A stretch of 64,000 bases of DNA from Bog-473 sp963754445 (GCA_963754445.1 CAVWFT010000002.1:1488001-1552000); one strand, 5' to 3'. Counted from the first letter of the stretch, positions 52,791-61,407 are shown. The notes: generated from the sequence alone by a model not told the origin. Made by a program: numbers and translations.

Positions 52791-52806
52791 CTGCAAAGCT
52801 TTGCAG
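52791..52806. promoter_or_regulatory. 16-bp perfect palindrome, likely sugar-repressor operator of the beta-glucosidase
   Basis: CTGCAAAGCTTTGCAG. The central 14 bases are identical to the palindrome at 2413-2426 before uxaC. Confidence 0.68.
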
Positions 52807-52872
52807 GTCCTCTGGCCACGGGCCAACGTGACCGCCGGTCCGGGCCCGGCCGGGTGCTCGCTCGTGGCCAGA

Positions 52873-52894
52873 TAGTTCGATATTGAACTAATCT
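52873..52894 (+). promoter_or_regulatory. Inverted repeat and -10 box before the acyl-CoA mutase gene
   Basis: TAGTTC-GATATT-GAACTA (52873-52890), followed with overlap by TAATCT (52889-52894) and ATG six bases later, so the transcript may be leaderless. It is a good candidate for binding by the MarR protein encoded just downstream. Confidence 0.55.
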
Positions 52895-52900
52895 CGGGCC

Positions 52901-54529
52901 ATGGCTGATCGAGAGTCCTGGCAGAAGGCCTATGACGCCTCCACCCTGCGGGCCGCACGCTTCGAGACCATGTCGGGAGTCCCGGTCGAGCCGGTCTACG
53001 GGACCGACGGCGCAGAGCTCCCGGGGCAGTTCCCCTACACCCGTGGTCCCTACGCCTCCATGTACCGCTCCCGTCTCTGGACGATGCGCCAGTTCGCCGG
53101 GTTCGGCACCGCAGCGGACACCAACGAGCGGTTCAAGGAGTTGCTCAAGGCGGGTGGCGACGGCCTCTCGACTGCGTTCGACATGCCCACCCTCCTCGGT
53201 CGGGACTCCGACGACCCTTTGGCCCGGGGCGAGGTCGGCCGGGCCGGGGTGGCCGTGGACAGCCAGGTCGACATGGAGCGTCTCTTCGCGGGGATCGATC
53301 TCGGGGACGTGTCCACGTCGATGACGATCAACTCGCCCGCCGCGCCGATCTTGGCCATGTACATCGGCGTGGCCGACCGCACGGGTGTCGACCGCTCCCG
53401 CCTGTCGGGCACGCTGCAGAACGACATCTTGAAGGAGTACCAGGCCCAGAAGGAGTACGTCTTCCCGCCCCGCCCCTCGGTGCGCCTGGTCACCGACATC
53501 ATCCGGTTCTGTGCGGCGGAGATGCCACGGTGGCACGCCGTGTCAGTCTCGGGCTATCACATACGTGAGGCGGGCTCGACGGCGGCCCAGGAGCTGGCGT
53601 TCACGCTGGCGAACGGGTTCGCCTACGTCGAGGCCGCCATGGCGGCCGGACTCGGGGTGGATGCCTTCGCCCCCCGCTTGAGCTTCTTCTTCAACGCCCA
53701 CAGCGACTTCTTCGAGGAGATCGCCAAGTACCGCGCCGCACGCCGCATCTGGGCTCGTTGGATGCGTGATCGCTACCGGGCCGCCGACGGGCGGTCCACC
53801 CAGCTGCGCTTCCACACCCAGACGGCGGGGGTCTCCCTCACCGCGCAGCAGCCGGAGGTGAACCTGGTCCGCGTCGCCATCCAGGCGCTGTCCGGGGTGC
53901 TCGGGGGAACCCAGAGCCTGCACACGGACGCCTTCGATGAGGCCCTGGCGCTGCCCACGGAACATGCGGCTCGCCTGGCCCTGCGGACCCAGCAGGTCAT
54001 CGCGGAGGAGACCGGCGTCGTCCACGTCGCCGACCCGCTCGGCGGGTCCTGGTTCGTCGAAGAGCTCACCGACGAACTCGAGCGCCAAGCCGAAGAGATC
54101 TTCTCCCACCTCGACCAGGCGGGCGCGGGTTCCATGCTCGAGGGTGTCCTGGCCAGCATCGAAGATGGCTGGTTCATCTCGGAGATCGCCGATGCCGCCT
54201 ACTCCTTCCAGTCGAAGCTGGCGCGCCGAGAGTGGATTCAGGTCGGTGTCAACGGCTACGTGGAAGACGACGGGGTCAGCCCCTCCACGCTGGTGATCGA
54301 TCCGGCCGTGGAGGCGGATCAGATCGAGCGTCTGGGCGCGCTGAAGCAGTCGCGCGACGACGATGCCGTGCGACGCGCCCTGGCTCGCCTGAGCACCGAC
54401 GCCGCCGATCCGACCGTCAACCTGATGCCTGCACTCATCGAGTCGTCGGCCAGCCTGGTGACGGTGGGCGAGGTGATGCGGGCGCTCGAATCCGTCTTCG
54501 GTATCTACGTCGAGCGACAGGTCGCCTGA
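52901..54529 (+). CDS. B12-dependent acyl-CoA mutase, large subunit (methylmalonyl-CoA mutase family)
   Basis: A 542-residue TIM-barrel subunit of a coenzyme B12 carbon-skeleton mutase: YTRGPYASMYRSRLWTMRQFAGFGTAADTNERF, STAFDMPTLLGRDSDDP, TMTIN-like SMTINSPAAPILAMY, GTLQNDILKE, SGYHIREAGSTAAQELAF, TQSLHTDAFDEALALP. It ends before any cobalamin-binding DxHxxG domain, so the small B12 subunit must be supplied elsewhere, as in isobutyryl-CoA and 2-hydroxyisobutyryl-CoA mutases. Which acyl-CoA it rearranges cannot be settled by eye. An arginine is kept in PSVRLVTD, where methylmalonyl-type enzymes have Arg in my recollection of the alignment. The MarR gene follows after 37 bases. Confidence 0.9.
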   Translation: MADRESWQKAYDASTLRAARFETMSGVPVEPVYGTDGAELPGQFPYTRGPYASMYRSRLWTMRQFAGFGTAADTNERFKELLKAGGDGLSTAFDMPTLLGRDSDDPLARGEVGRAGVAVDSQVDMERLFAGIDLGDVSTSMTINSPAAPILAMYIGVADRTGVDRSRLSGTLQNDILKEYQAQKEYVFPPRPSVRLVTDIIRFCAAEMPRWHAVSVSGYHIREAGSTAAQELAFTLANGFAYVEAAMAAGLGVDAFAPRLSFFFNAHSDFFEEIAKYRAARRIWARWMRDRYRAADGRSTQLRFHTQTAGVSLTAQQPEVNLVRVAIQALSGVLGGTQSLHTDAFDEALALPTEHAARLALRTQQVIAEETGVVHVADPLGGSWFVEELTDELERQAEEIFSHLDQAGAGSMLEGVLASIEDGWFISEIADAAYSFQSKLARREWIQVGVNGYVEDDGVSPSTLVIDPAVEADQIERLGALKQSRDDDAVRRALARLSTDAADPTVNLMPALIESSASLVTVGEVMRALESVFGIYVERQVA

Positions 54530-54566
54530 GCAGCTCGACCCCGAACTGCCCGGCGAGACGACCACC

Positions 54567-55076
54567 ATGACCGAGCCCGCACGACTGCCGTTCGACCCGA
54601 TCGCAGAAGCCAGGCGTCATTGGCTCGAGCACGGTTGGGAGCGGGCCGCGCCGGGGATGGGCGTCGTGACCTCGGTGATCCGGGCCGAACAGATCCTCTC
54701 GGGTCGGGCCGAGGACGCCGTGAGGCCGTTGGGCCTCACCTTCGCCCGCTACGAGGTGCTCATGCTCCTCCTCTTCTCCCGGCGGGGCGTGCTCCCGCTC
54801 GGCAAGATCGGCCAGCGGCTCCAGGTCCGGGCGGCCAGTGTCACCAATGCGGTCGACCGGCTCGAGCGCGATCGCCTGGTGCGCCGGCGCGTGAACCCCA
54901 ACGACGGGCGAGGGGTGCTGGCGGCCATCACCCCGAGTGGACGGGCCCGGGCCGACCGGGCCACCACGGCACTGAACGACGCCCTGTTCAGCACGCTGGA
55001 ACTGTCCGGGGCGGAGACGGACGCCCTGTTTTCCCTCCTGGCCAAGCTGCGACGGCGGGCGGGCGACTTCGACTGA
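54567..55076 (+). CDS. MarR-family regulator
   Basis: A 169-residue MarR: LGLTFARYEVLMLLLFSRRGVLPLGKIGQRLQVRAASVTNAVDRLERDRLVRRR forms the winged helix (residues about 55-110), with the wing at NPNDGRGVLAAITPSGRA. It is co-directional with the acyl-CoA mutase and probably binds TAGTTC-N6-GAACTA in front of that gene. The N-terminal WLEHGWERAAPGMGVVTSVIRA helix is the dimerisation region. Confidence 0.87.
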   Translation: MTEPARLPFDPIAEARRHWLEHGWERAAPGMGVVTSVIRAEQILSGRAEDAVRPLGLTFARYEVLMLLLFSRRGVLPLGKIGQRLQVRAASVTNAVDRLERDRLVRRRVNPNDGRGVLAAITPSGRARADRATTALNDALFSTLELSGAETDALFSLLAKLRRRAGDFD

Positions 55077-55122
55077 CCCCTTCCGTGGACAGTATCGGCC
55101 GGAGGATCTATTCTCCGTCTAG

Positions 55123-55138
55123 AAGAATGTGATTCTCG
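55123..55138. promoter_or_regulatory. AAGAAT/ATTCT inverted repeat before P450 B
   Basis: AAGAATGTGATTCTCG, 41 bases before the P450 start. It matches 13 of 16 bases of the operator at 21881-21896 between the acyl-CoA dehydrogenase and TetR genes. An additional ATTCT half-site lies at 55110-55114. Confidence 0.55.
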
Positions 55139-55178
55139 TGGGCCGTCCAGGAGATCGTAGGGCGAAAGAGAGCGACAC

Positions 55179-56465
55179 GTGGGGGAGTTCGACGACATCG
55201 ATTTCTTCCGGGGCAGCGAGTTGGTGGCCGACCCGTATCCCTATTACGAAGACCTGAGGTCGGCCTGCCCGGTGCAGCGCGAGCCGCATCACGACGTCGT
55301 CATGGTCACCGGGTACGAGGAGGCTGTGTCGGTGTACACGAACACGGCGACGTTCTCGTCCTGCAACTCGGTGACCGGTCCGTTCCCGGGTTTTCCCGTC
55401 CCGCTCGAGGGCGACGACGTCAGCGAGATCATCGAGCAGTACCGCTACGACCTCCCGTTCAGCGATCAGATCCTGACGATGGACCCTCCGATCCACAAGG
55501 CACACCGCGGCCTCCTGATGCGCCTGATCACCCCCAAGCGCTTGCGCGAGAACGAAGACTTCATGTGGCGCTACGCCGATCGCCAGATCGACGAATTCAT
55601 CGAGCGCGGGGCGTGCGAGTTCATCCGTGACTTCGCCGCGCCCTTCACGCTGTACGTCATCGCCGACCTGTTGGGCATTCCCGAAGAGGACCACGAGTGG
55701 TTCCGGGAGGAGCTGCAGGGGAACCGCAGCCAGACGCGGGAGGAGGGTCTGGGCAGCACGGGTTCGCGGACGCTCAGCCACTCTCCCCTCGAGTTCCTCT
55801 ACGAGAGCATGTCCAAGTACGTGGAGGACCGTCGGCGCGAGCCCCGCGACGACGTGCTCACCGGGTTGGCCACGGCCACCTTCCCCGACGGGTCCCTCCC
55901 CGAGGTGATCGACGTCGTGCGGGTGGCGTCCAACGTGTTCTCGGCCGGCCAGGAGACCACGGTCCGCCTGCTCGGGGCGGCCCTGCAGAAGATCGGCGAG
56001 GACGCCGACGTCCAGCGCCGCCTGCGCGAGGACTACGGCCGTCTGCCCGAGTTCGTCGAGGAGTGCCTGCGGTTCGAGAGTCCGGTCAAGGGGGACTTCC
56101 GGCTCGCCCGCACGGGCGTCACCGTGGGCGGTGTCGACATTCCGGCGGGGACCTGTGTCATGGTGCTCAACGGGGCCGCCGGCCGTGACCCGCGCCGCTT
56201 CGAGGAGCCCGACGAATTCAAGATGGACCGGCCGAACGCCAAGGAGCACCTGGCCTTCGGGCGCGGTCCCCACGCGTGTCCCGGGGGACCGCTGGCCCGG
56301 GCGGAGACGAGGATCAGCCTGGAGCGACTGCTCGAGCGCATGCAGGACATCAAGATCTCCGAAGCCGTGCACGGCCCTCCGGGGGCGCGGCACTACGACT
56401 ACGTCCCGACCTACATTCTGCGCGGGCTCACCAACCTCAACCTGGAGTTCACACCGGCCGGCTGA
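55179..56465 (+). CDS. Cytochrome P450 B
   Basis: A 428-residue soluble P450 with I-helix SAGQETTVRLLG near residue 255, ExxR EECLRF near 290 and haem loop FGRGPHACPGGPLARAE near 355 with the cysteine ligand. GTG start after GAAAGAGAG. It belongs to a different subfamily from P450 A. The operator-like AAGAAT repeat upstream suggests control with the acyl-CoA dehydrogenase/kinase operon 33 kb away. It is convergent with the LLM gene across a shared terminator. Confidence 0.92.
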   Translation: MGEFDDIDFFRGSELVADPYPYYEDLRSACPVQREPHHDVVMVTGYEEAVSVYTNTATFSSCNSVTGPFPGFPVPLEGDDVSEIIEQYRYDLPFSDQILTMDPPIHKAHRGLLMRLITPKRLRENEDFMWRYADRQIDEFIERGACEFIRDFAAPFTLYVIADLLGIPEEDHEWFREELQGNRSQTREEGLGSTGSRTLSHSPLEFLYESMSKYVEDRRREPRDDVLTGLATATFPDGSLPEVIDVVRVASNVFSAGQETTVRLLGAALQKIGEDADVQRRLREDYGRLPEFVEECLRFESPVKGDFRLARTGVTVGGVDIPAGTCVMVLNGAAGRDPRRFEEPDEFKMDRPNAKEHLAFGRGPHACPGGPLARAETRISLERLLERMQDIKISEAVHGPPGARHYDYVPTYILRGLTNLNLEFTPAG

Positions 56466-56481
56466 AGCGCCGCCGGCCGGT
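56453..56481. terminator. Bidirectional hairpin overlapping both convergent stop regions
   Basis: ACCGGCCGGC and GCCGGCCGGT (10 bp, perfect) around a 9-base loop that contains the P450 stop codon; the far arm ends on the first base of the LLM stop codon. It is compact and very GC-rich. Confidence 0.55.
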
Positions 56482-57365
56482 CAGCCGCCGCTGTTGCAGG
56501 CCTTGATGACCGACTCCCCGAAGCCCGACACGGTGTCGGGCGAGGCGAAGTCCGTGAACCAGACGTAGATTCGCTCCACGCCCCGGGCCCGGAGGCTCCC
56601 GAAGTGGTCGACCAGTTCGGGAGCCGAGCCGACCACGATCTTCTTGCCGAAGCGCCGCTGCGCCGTGGCCACCACCTCGGCGCGGGTGGCCTCGTCCTGA
56701 ACGAAAGTCGTCTGCAGCTGGAGCGATGGGCGGGCATTGCCGGCGTGTGGTCGCATCTCTTCGTAGCGGTCGAGAATCTGAATGTGCAGGTTCCACCAGT
56801 CGGCGTGGGCGGCCACGAGCTCCATCGTCTTCTTGCCGGCCCCGCCGATGACGATGGGGATCGTGCCGATGGGCACGGGCTGCTGTTGCGCCCCCTGCAG
56901 CGTGAAGTGCTCGCCCGCGTAGTCGAAGCGCTCGCCCTTCCACAGGGCGGTCATGATCTCCAGGGACTCCTTGAGCCTGCTGACCCGCTGGCGCGGCTCG
57001 GCCGATCCGATGCCGAAGATGCCGAACTCGGCCGCCACCGAGCCCCATCCGATGCCCAGCTCGAAACGGCCCCCCGAGGCATGGTCGATCGACACGGCCT
57101 CCCGGGCCAACAGGGCCGGATGGCGGAAGCCGTCGCAGAGGACCAGTGAGCCCAGTCGCAGGCGGTCGGTATGCGCGGCCAGCCATGTCGTCGAGACAGT
57201 CGCTTCGTACATGGGCTGCTCTTCCGCCAGCGGCGGCGCCAGGTGGTCCATCCCGGCGATCCCGTGGAATCCGGCCGCCTCGGCCAGGCGCGCCCGCTCG
57301 ACCATCTGCTCCATGGTGAGGCGCATCTGGGGCAGGTAGAGCCAGAATTCGAGAGACGTCGTCAT
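56481..57365 (-). CDS. LLM-class (luciferase-like, probably F420-dependent) oxidoreductase
   Basis: A 294-residue bacterial-luciferase-family protein: ARLAEAAGFHGIAGMDHLAPPLAE near residue 28, LRLGSLVLCDGFRHPALLAREAVSIDHASGGRFELGIGWG, RVSRLKESLEIMTALWKGERFDYAGEHFTLQGA and IPIVIGGAGKKTMELVAAHADWWNL. This pattern is that of the actinobacterial F420-dependent branch. It probably transfers hydride or oxygenates an unknown substrate. The crotonase gene upstream is 51 bases away on the same strand. Confidence 0.87.
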   Translation of the reverse strand: MTTSLEFWLYLPQMRLTMEQMVERARLAEAAGFHGIAGMDHLAPPLAEEQPMYEATVSTTWLAAHTDRLRLGSLVLCDGFRHPALLAREAVSIDHASGGRFELGIGWGSVAAEFGIFGIGSAEPRQRVSRLKESLEIMTALWKGERFDYAGEHFTLQGAQQQPVPIGTIPIVIGGAGKKTMELVAAHADWWNLHIQILDRYEEMRPHAGNARPSLQLQTTFVQDEATRAEVVATAQRRFGKKIVVGSAPELVDHFGSLRARGVERIYVWFTDFASPDTVSGFGESVIKACNSGG

Positions 57366-57416
57366 GAGCTCAGGACACTACCGAGCCTCCACCGAGGCTC
57401 TCGACACCGCCGGGCG

Positions 57417-58199
57417 TCACCGCCACTTGAAGTCGGGATCCCGCTTCTCCATGAAGGCCCGCCGTGCCTCGGCGGCGTCGTCGAATCCCTGGAGGCGGGC
57501 GGTGTACTCCTGCTCCGTGCGGTACGCGTCGCGCAAGCTCATCTCTTCCACCCGGTTCATCGATTCCTTGGCCAGCCGCAATGCGATGGGGCTCTTGGCG
57601 GCCAGCTCCTTGGCCAGTGACCGGGCACTGGACGCAAGCTGGTCGGGCGGGACCACGGCGCGCAGGGCGCCGAGCCGGTACAGCTCGTCGGCCGAGATCT
57701 GCGCACCGGTGAAGAACAGCTCCCGGGCCTTGTGCCTCCCCACGAGCAATGAGAGGTGCGCGCTCGCCCCGAGCAGACCGACGTTGATCTCGGTCGTCCC
57801 GAAGCGGGCTCCTTCGGCCGCGATCAGGATGTCGCAACAGGCGGCGAAGGCCAGCCCGGCGCCGAGGGCCGGACCGTTGATGGCGCCGATGACCGGTACG
57901 GCGCACTCGATGATGGCCCACATGGCGTCCCGGGCCGTGCTGCCCGGATCGGTCAAGGCCCGGGCGCTCACCGTGTCGGGGGATGCCTTCTCGTCGACGG
58001 ATCGCAGGTCGACACCGGCCATGAACGCCTTCGTCCCCGATGCGGTGAAGATGGCGACGCGCACCGCACGGTCTGCTCCCAACGCCGAGAACGTGTCGCG
58101 TATCTCCGCCATGGTCGCCCTGGTGATGGCGTTGACGGGTGCACGGTCCAACGTCACCGTCGCAATGTGCTCACTGACCTCAACGGAGATGTCGCCCAT
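57417..58199 (-). CDS. Enoyl-CoA hydratase/isomerase family protein
   Basis: A 260-residue crotonase: VTLDRAPVNAITRATMAEI, the oxyanion block SGTKAFMAGVDLRSVDE near residue 55 and GAINGPALGAGLAFAACCDILIAAEGARF near 105, then TEINVGLLGASAHLSLLVGR with a glutamate in the expected position. GAAGRRAFMEKRDPDF-type C-terminus. Upstream of the LLM gene in a probable two-gene operon. Confidence 0.86.
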   Translation of the reverse strand: MGDISVEVSEHIATVTLDRAPVNAITRATMAEIRDTFSALGADRAVRVAIFTASGTKAFMAGVDLRSVDEKASPDTVSARALTDPGSTARDAMWAIIECAVPVIGAINGPALGAGLAFAACCDILIAAEGARFGTTEINVGLLGASAHLSLLVGRHKARELFFTGAQISADELYRLGALRAVVPPDQLASSARSLAKELAAKSPIALRLAKESMNRVEEMSLRDAYRTEQEYTARLQGFDDAAEARRAFMEKRDPDFKWR

Positions 58200-58265
58200 G
58201 CGGCGGAGCTTACCGATCCGAGTTTCTCTGCTGGGGCAATCGATGACGCACGAGCCGGACTCCGC

Positions 58266-60713
58266 TCAGACGTAGTCGCTGTGGCGCATGTAGACCAGGG
58301 CGCCCCAACCCCAGATCGGCGGCAGGTACGCCGTGCAGAATCGCTGAATGAACACTGCGGCCACGGCCTGGTCCTGAGGGATGCCGGCGGCGGTCAAGCC
58401 GGCGATCATGCCCACTTCGATCACGCCCGCCCCACCGGGGACCGGGGCGGCGCCACCGATCATCGAGGCCAGGGTCAGCACCACGATCAGGGTGGCGAAG
58501 CTGGCGTGCTCGCCCACGGCGTGGAGCGATGCGCCGAGCGACAGCGCGATCAACACCTGGCTCAGCGTGCACCCTCCCAGGACGTAGAAGATCTTGCGCG
58601 GCTCGACCGCGATGGCCTTGATGTCCCTCCAGATGGTCACCAGGTGAGGTCGGGCCTTCTCGGTGGCCAGCCGCCGGGCCTTCGGCACCAACGCGACCAC
58701 GGCCACCACGATGGCGATGAGGAGGACCACGCCGATGAAGAGCCAGAGAAGGTTCTCGTGACTCTCGCTCCCGCTGGCTGGCTTGTGGAAGTCCCCGGCG
58801 GCGAAGGGGAGGCAGATCAAGAAGAGTGCCCCCTTGACGACCCAGCTGGCCGTCCCCGCAATTGCACCGGAGCTGATGGCCGACTCGGTGTCGAGTCCTT
58901 GGCGTTGGAAGAAGCGGACCCGCACCGCGAACACGGCGGCGTCCCCGCCGACGAACGACGTGAAGAGGTTGGACGTCTCGAGCGCGACACAGCGGCCGAA
59001 GGGCAACGTGCCGACGACGGCCCCCAGCAGAGCCCAGGCGCCGCTGACGACCGGGAGCTGGGCCAGGACGAACGCCAGGGCGACCCAGTACCAATCGGCG
59101 TTCTTGATCACGCTGAGGGAGCCGGCGGCGCTGGTCAGCACGCCGATGATCAGCCAGAGCCCGACGAGGCTGCCGATGACCATGAGCAGGTTGGGCCAAC
59201 TGATGCGCTTCGTCTCGACCAGCTTCGGAACGTCGACCCCGGTCTCTGCGGCCAGGGCTTCCCGCAACGACTTGAGGAAGCCGTTGTGTCCGTGGCTCAG
59301 GCGTTCGGTCACGGGGTCGATGGTGGATCGTTGGAGAGTGGTGAGCACCGACACGAGCGTGGCGGTGTCGTAGACACGGCAGGCCGCGGCCGCGGTCCGC
59401 TCCGTACCCACGACGACACCGATGGCGGCGACACCGGCCGCCAGGTCCTTGTCCATCCGTGACGCCGGCGCCGACGACGAGGCTCGGCGGAAGTCACGGA
59501 GCAGAGGCCCGGCGTCGCTCAGGACCATGGTGCTCGGGCTCAAGGCCCCGTGGGCGATGCCTGCATCGCGCAGCAGGAGGAGCGAACGGAAGAACGTATC
59601 CACGTCGGCGTCCGAGACGTCTTCGGCCGCGAGCTCGCTCAGGCGCCGCCCGTCGGGCAGCCGGGTGACGAGCGCCGCATCGTGACTCGGCCCACATCTT
59701 CCCGCGGCGACGATCTCGGGAACCCGGACGCCGGCGTGGCCGGCCAGGAACGTGAGATAGGCCTCGTGCTCGACCTGCTGCAGGCGGTTGAACATCAAGG
59801 TGGGGCCCGAATCGCGATAGACGACGAAACGCCACAGCTTGCCGAGCCACTGGGCGTCGGAGGCGTCACGCCCGTACACGGCGGCCTCGAGTGGCCGCCC
59901 GGTGCCGTCGCGCCCCTCGAACATCTCGACGCCCCATTGCTGGTGCGGACCGGCCGTCAGGCCGTAGACGTCCACCCCCAGCTCACGGACCGCCGCCGTG
60001 ACCTCGTCGGCAGAGGGAAGCCCGTTGGGCGAACCGAGGGCCAGGTGACAGGCGGCCGCCGTTCCCCAGCCGAGCACGATTGCCGCCACGACGCTCAGCG
60101 GGAATCCGTAGCCGCCCACGACGGCGCAGACGGCGGCGACGGTCACCGCAACCACGACGAGTCGTTGCACGGGCCGGCTGAGGTAGGGGAGACCGGTGAG
60201 CGCCACCGCGGTGGCGACGGCGAGCTGGATCACGGGATAGCGCGGATCGAACCCGACGAGCTGATCGGCGGGCGGACGCCCCCCGTTCGGGCCGATGAGG
60301 GCGTCGAGCAGGAGGCAGACGATCAGCGTGAAGCAGCCGGCCAGGGCCATCCGGCGGATGGCCACGAGCTTGGGGACCAAGAGCCCGACGAGCACCAGGC
60401 CGACGATGACTCCGGCCGAGCCGAGGTACCACAGCGTCGTGATCACCCACTTCAGTCCCGACGGGGCCGGCGACACCAACCCGGCCAGGCCGAGCTCCAC
60501 CGACGTGTTCGCCTCCACCAGGGGGATGCACAGGCCCACCACGGCGATGGCGACGGCGATGCGCACCACGTCGGAGGCCCGGCGGCGGGTCTGGCCGCCG
60601 CCATGAGGACCGAGGAGCAGTGAGCGGACCCGCTGCGCCCAGGAGACGTGGAAGGCGTGCGTGCGGTCCCCGGTGGCCGGGTCGTCCCCCTCCATTGTGT
60701 GGATCACCTTCAT
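58266..60713 (-). CDS. Large membrane protein: kinase-like domain plus UPF0104/lysylphosphatidylglycerol-synthase-type flippase domain
   Basis: An 815-residue protein. Residues about 45-225 hold about seven hydrophobic segments. About 230-450 is a soluble domain resembling a protein-kinase/APH fold (EMFEGRDGTGRPLEAAVYG, HEAYLTFLAGHAGVRVPEIVAAG, GIAHGALSPSTMVLSDAGPLLRDFRRAS), with HGALSPST in the place of HxDLxxxN and DFR for DFG; the usual catalytic Asp is missing, so it may be a pseudokinase. About 500-800 is a UPF0104/MprF-like membrane domain (SFVGGDAAVFAVRVRFFQRQG, GGAAPVPGGAGVIEVGMIAGL). It probably moves or modifies a lipid-linked compound. Transcribed alone. Confidence 0.8.
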   Translation of the reverse strand: MKVIHTMEGDDPATGDRTHAFHVSWAQRVRSLLLGPHGGGQTRRRASDVVRIAVAIAVVGLCIPLVEANTSVELGLAGLVSPAPSGLKWVITTLWYLGSAGVIVGLVLVGLLVPKLVAIRRMALAGCFTLIVCLLLDALIGPNGGRPPADQLVGFDPRYPVIQLAVATAVALTGLPYLSRPVQRLVVVAVTVAAVCAVVGGYGFPLSVVAAIVLGWGTAAACHLALGSPNGLPSADEVTAAVRELGVDVYGLTAGPHQQWGVEMFEGRDGTGRPLEAAVYGRDASDAQWLGKLWRFVVYRDSGPTLMFNRLQQVEHEAYLTFLAGHAGVRVPEIVAAGRCGPSHDAALVTRLPDGRRLSELAAEDVSDADVDTFFRSLLLLRDAGIAHGALSPSTMVLSDAGPLLRDFRRASSSAPASRMDKDLAAGVAAIGVVVGTERTAAAACRVYDTATLVSVLTTLQRSTIDPVTERLSHGHNGFLKSLREALAAETGVDVPKLVETKRISWPNLLMVIGSLVGLWLIIGVLTSAAGSLSVIKNADWYWVALAFVLAQLPVVSGAWALLGAVVGTLPFGRCVALETSNLFTSFVGGDAAVFAVRVRFFQRQGLDTESAISSGAIAGTASWVVKGALFLICLPFAAGDFHKPASGSESHENLLWLFIGVVLLIAIVVAVVALVPKARRLATEKARPHLVTIWRDIKAIAVEPRKIFYVLGGCTLSQVLIALSLGASLHAVGEHASFATLIVVLTLASMIGGAAPVPGGAGVIEVGMIAGLTAAGIPQDQAVAAVFIQRFCTAYLPPIWGWGALVYMRHSDYV

Positions 60714-60726
60714 CGGTCCGCCCCCG

Positions 60727-61283
60727 TCAGGTGAGCGGAGTGCCCAGGGCGCCGCGTTGCTCGTCTCGTTCCGCCAGCGCCTTGAGGGTCAAGAGCTGCG
60801 TTCGCATCATGAAGAGATTTCTCCCGTCGCCGGGGTCAGGCTGAGGGAGGAACCCCACACGCCCGCGGGCGCCGACAGGACGATCTTGGCCACCAGGCGG
60901 CACGAGGCCGCATCGAGGGGGTGGGCGACGTAGCTGACGCCTACCTCGTCGAAGAACGGGGTCTCGGAGCGCAGCGTGAGTGATCGCCCCGGCACGTGGG
61001 AGAGCAGACGGAAGATGTTGGCGAAGCGCTGGTCGGGCTCCAGGGCGGTGTGGGAGGAATCGAGCCGGCGTGGGCTCCGGTCGCCCCGATCGTCGATCCA
61101 GTCGTAGCTGTACGGCGCCGCCCTGAACTGGCACAGCGGCGAGAAGACCACATCGGCGGGCGCGCCCACGGTGACCGCTCGAAAGAGGGTCCGATCGGCC
61201 GTCTCCACGAGCTCGTCACAGGGGTAGGGCTGGTCCCGTTCCTCCGCCGAGGATCCCCAGGTGTCGATGACTCCTGTCCGCAT
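60727..61283 (-). pseudogene. SRPBCC/polyketide-cyclase-like protein with a single-base deletion
   Basis: ATG 61283 begins MRTGVIDTWGSSAEERDQPYPCDELV, and residues about 30-150 have an SRPBCC-like lipid-binding pattern (TLFRAVTVGAPADVVFSPLCQFRAAPYSYDWID). In frame it stops at 60807 after SLSLTPATGEISS. The neighbouring frame reads NLFMMRTQLLTLKALAERDEQ to 60727, a natural C-terminal helix for the family. One missing base near 60816-60818 would join them into about 185 residues. If real, the protein has lost its last helix; a sequencing error is equally possible. Confidence 0.65.
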
Positions 61284-61372
61284 CTGCGCACGGTACCCGC
61301 TGGTCGGCGGCCTGACGGTGGACGTGCCGCGCCGAGCAACCAGCTGGAAACCTATGAATATGGTAAATGCGA

Positions 61373-61401
61373 TTGACTTAGTCAGGATTATTGCGTAGCC
61401 T
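61373..61401 (+). promoter_or_regulatory. Promoter of the cysteine dioxygenase gene (leaderless)
   Basis: TTGACT (61373-61378), exact 17-base spacer, TAGCCT (61396-61401), then six bases to ATG. A TGACT-TA-GTCA dyad overlaps the -35. Confidence 0.6.
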
Positions 61402-61407
61402 CGAAAC

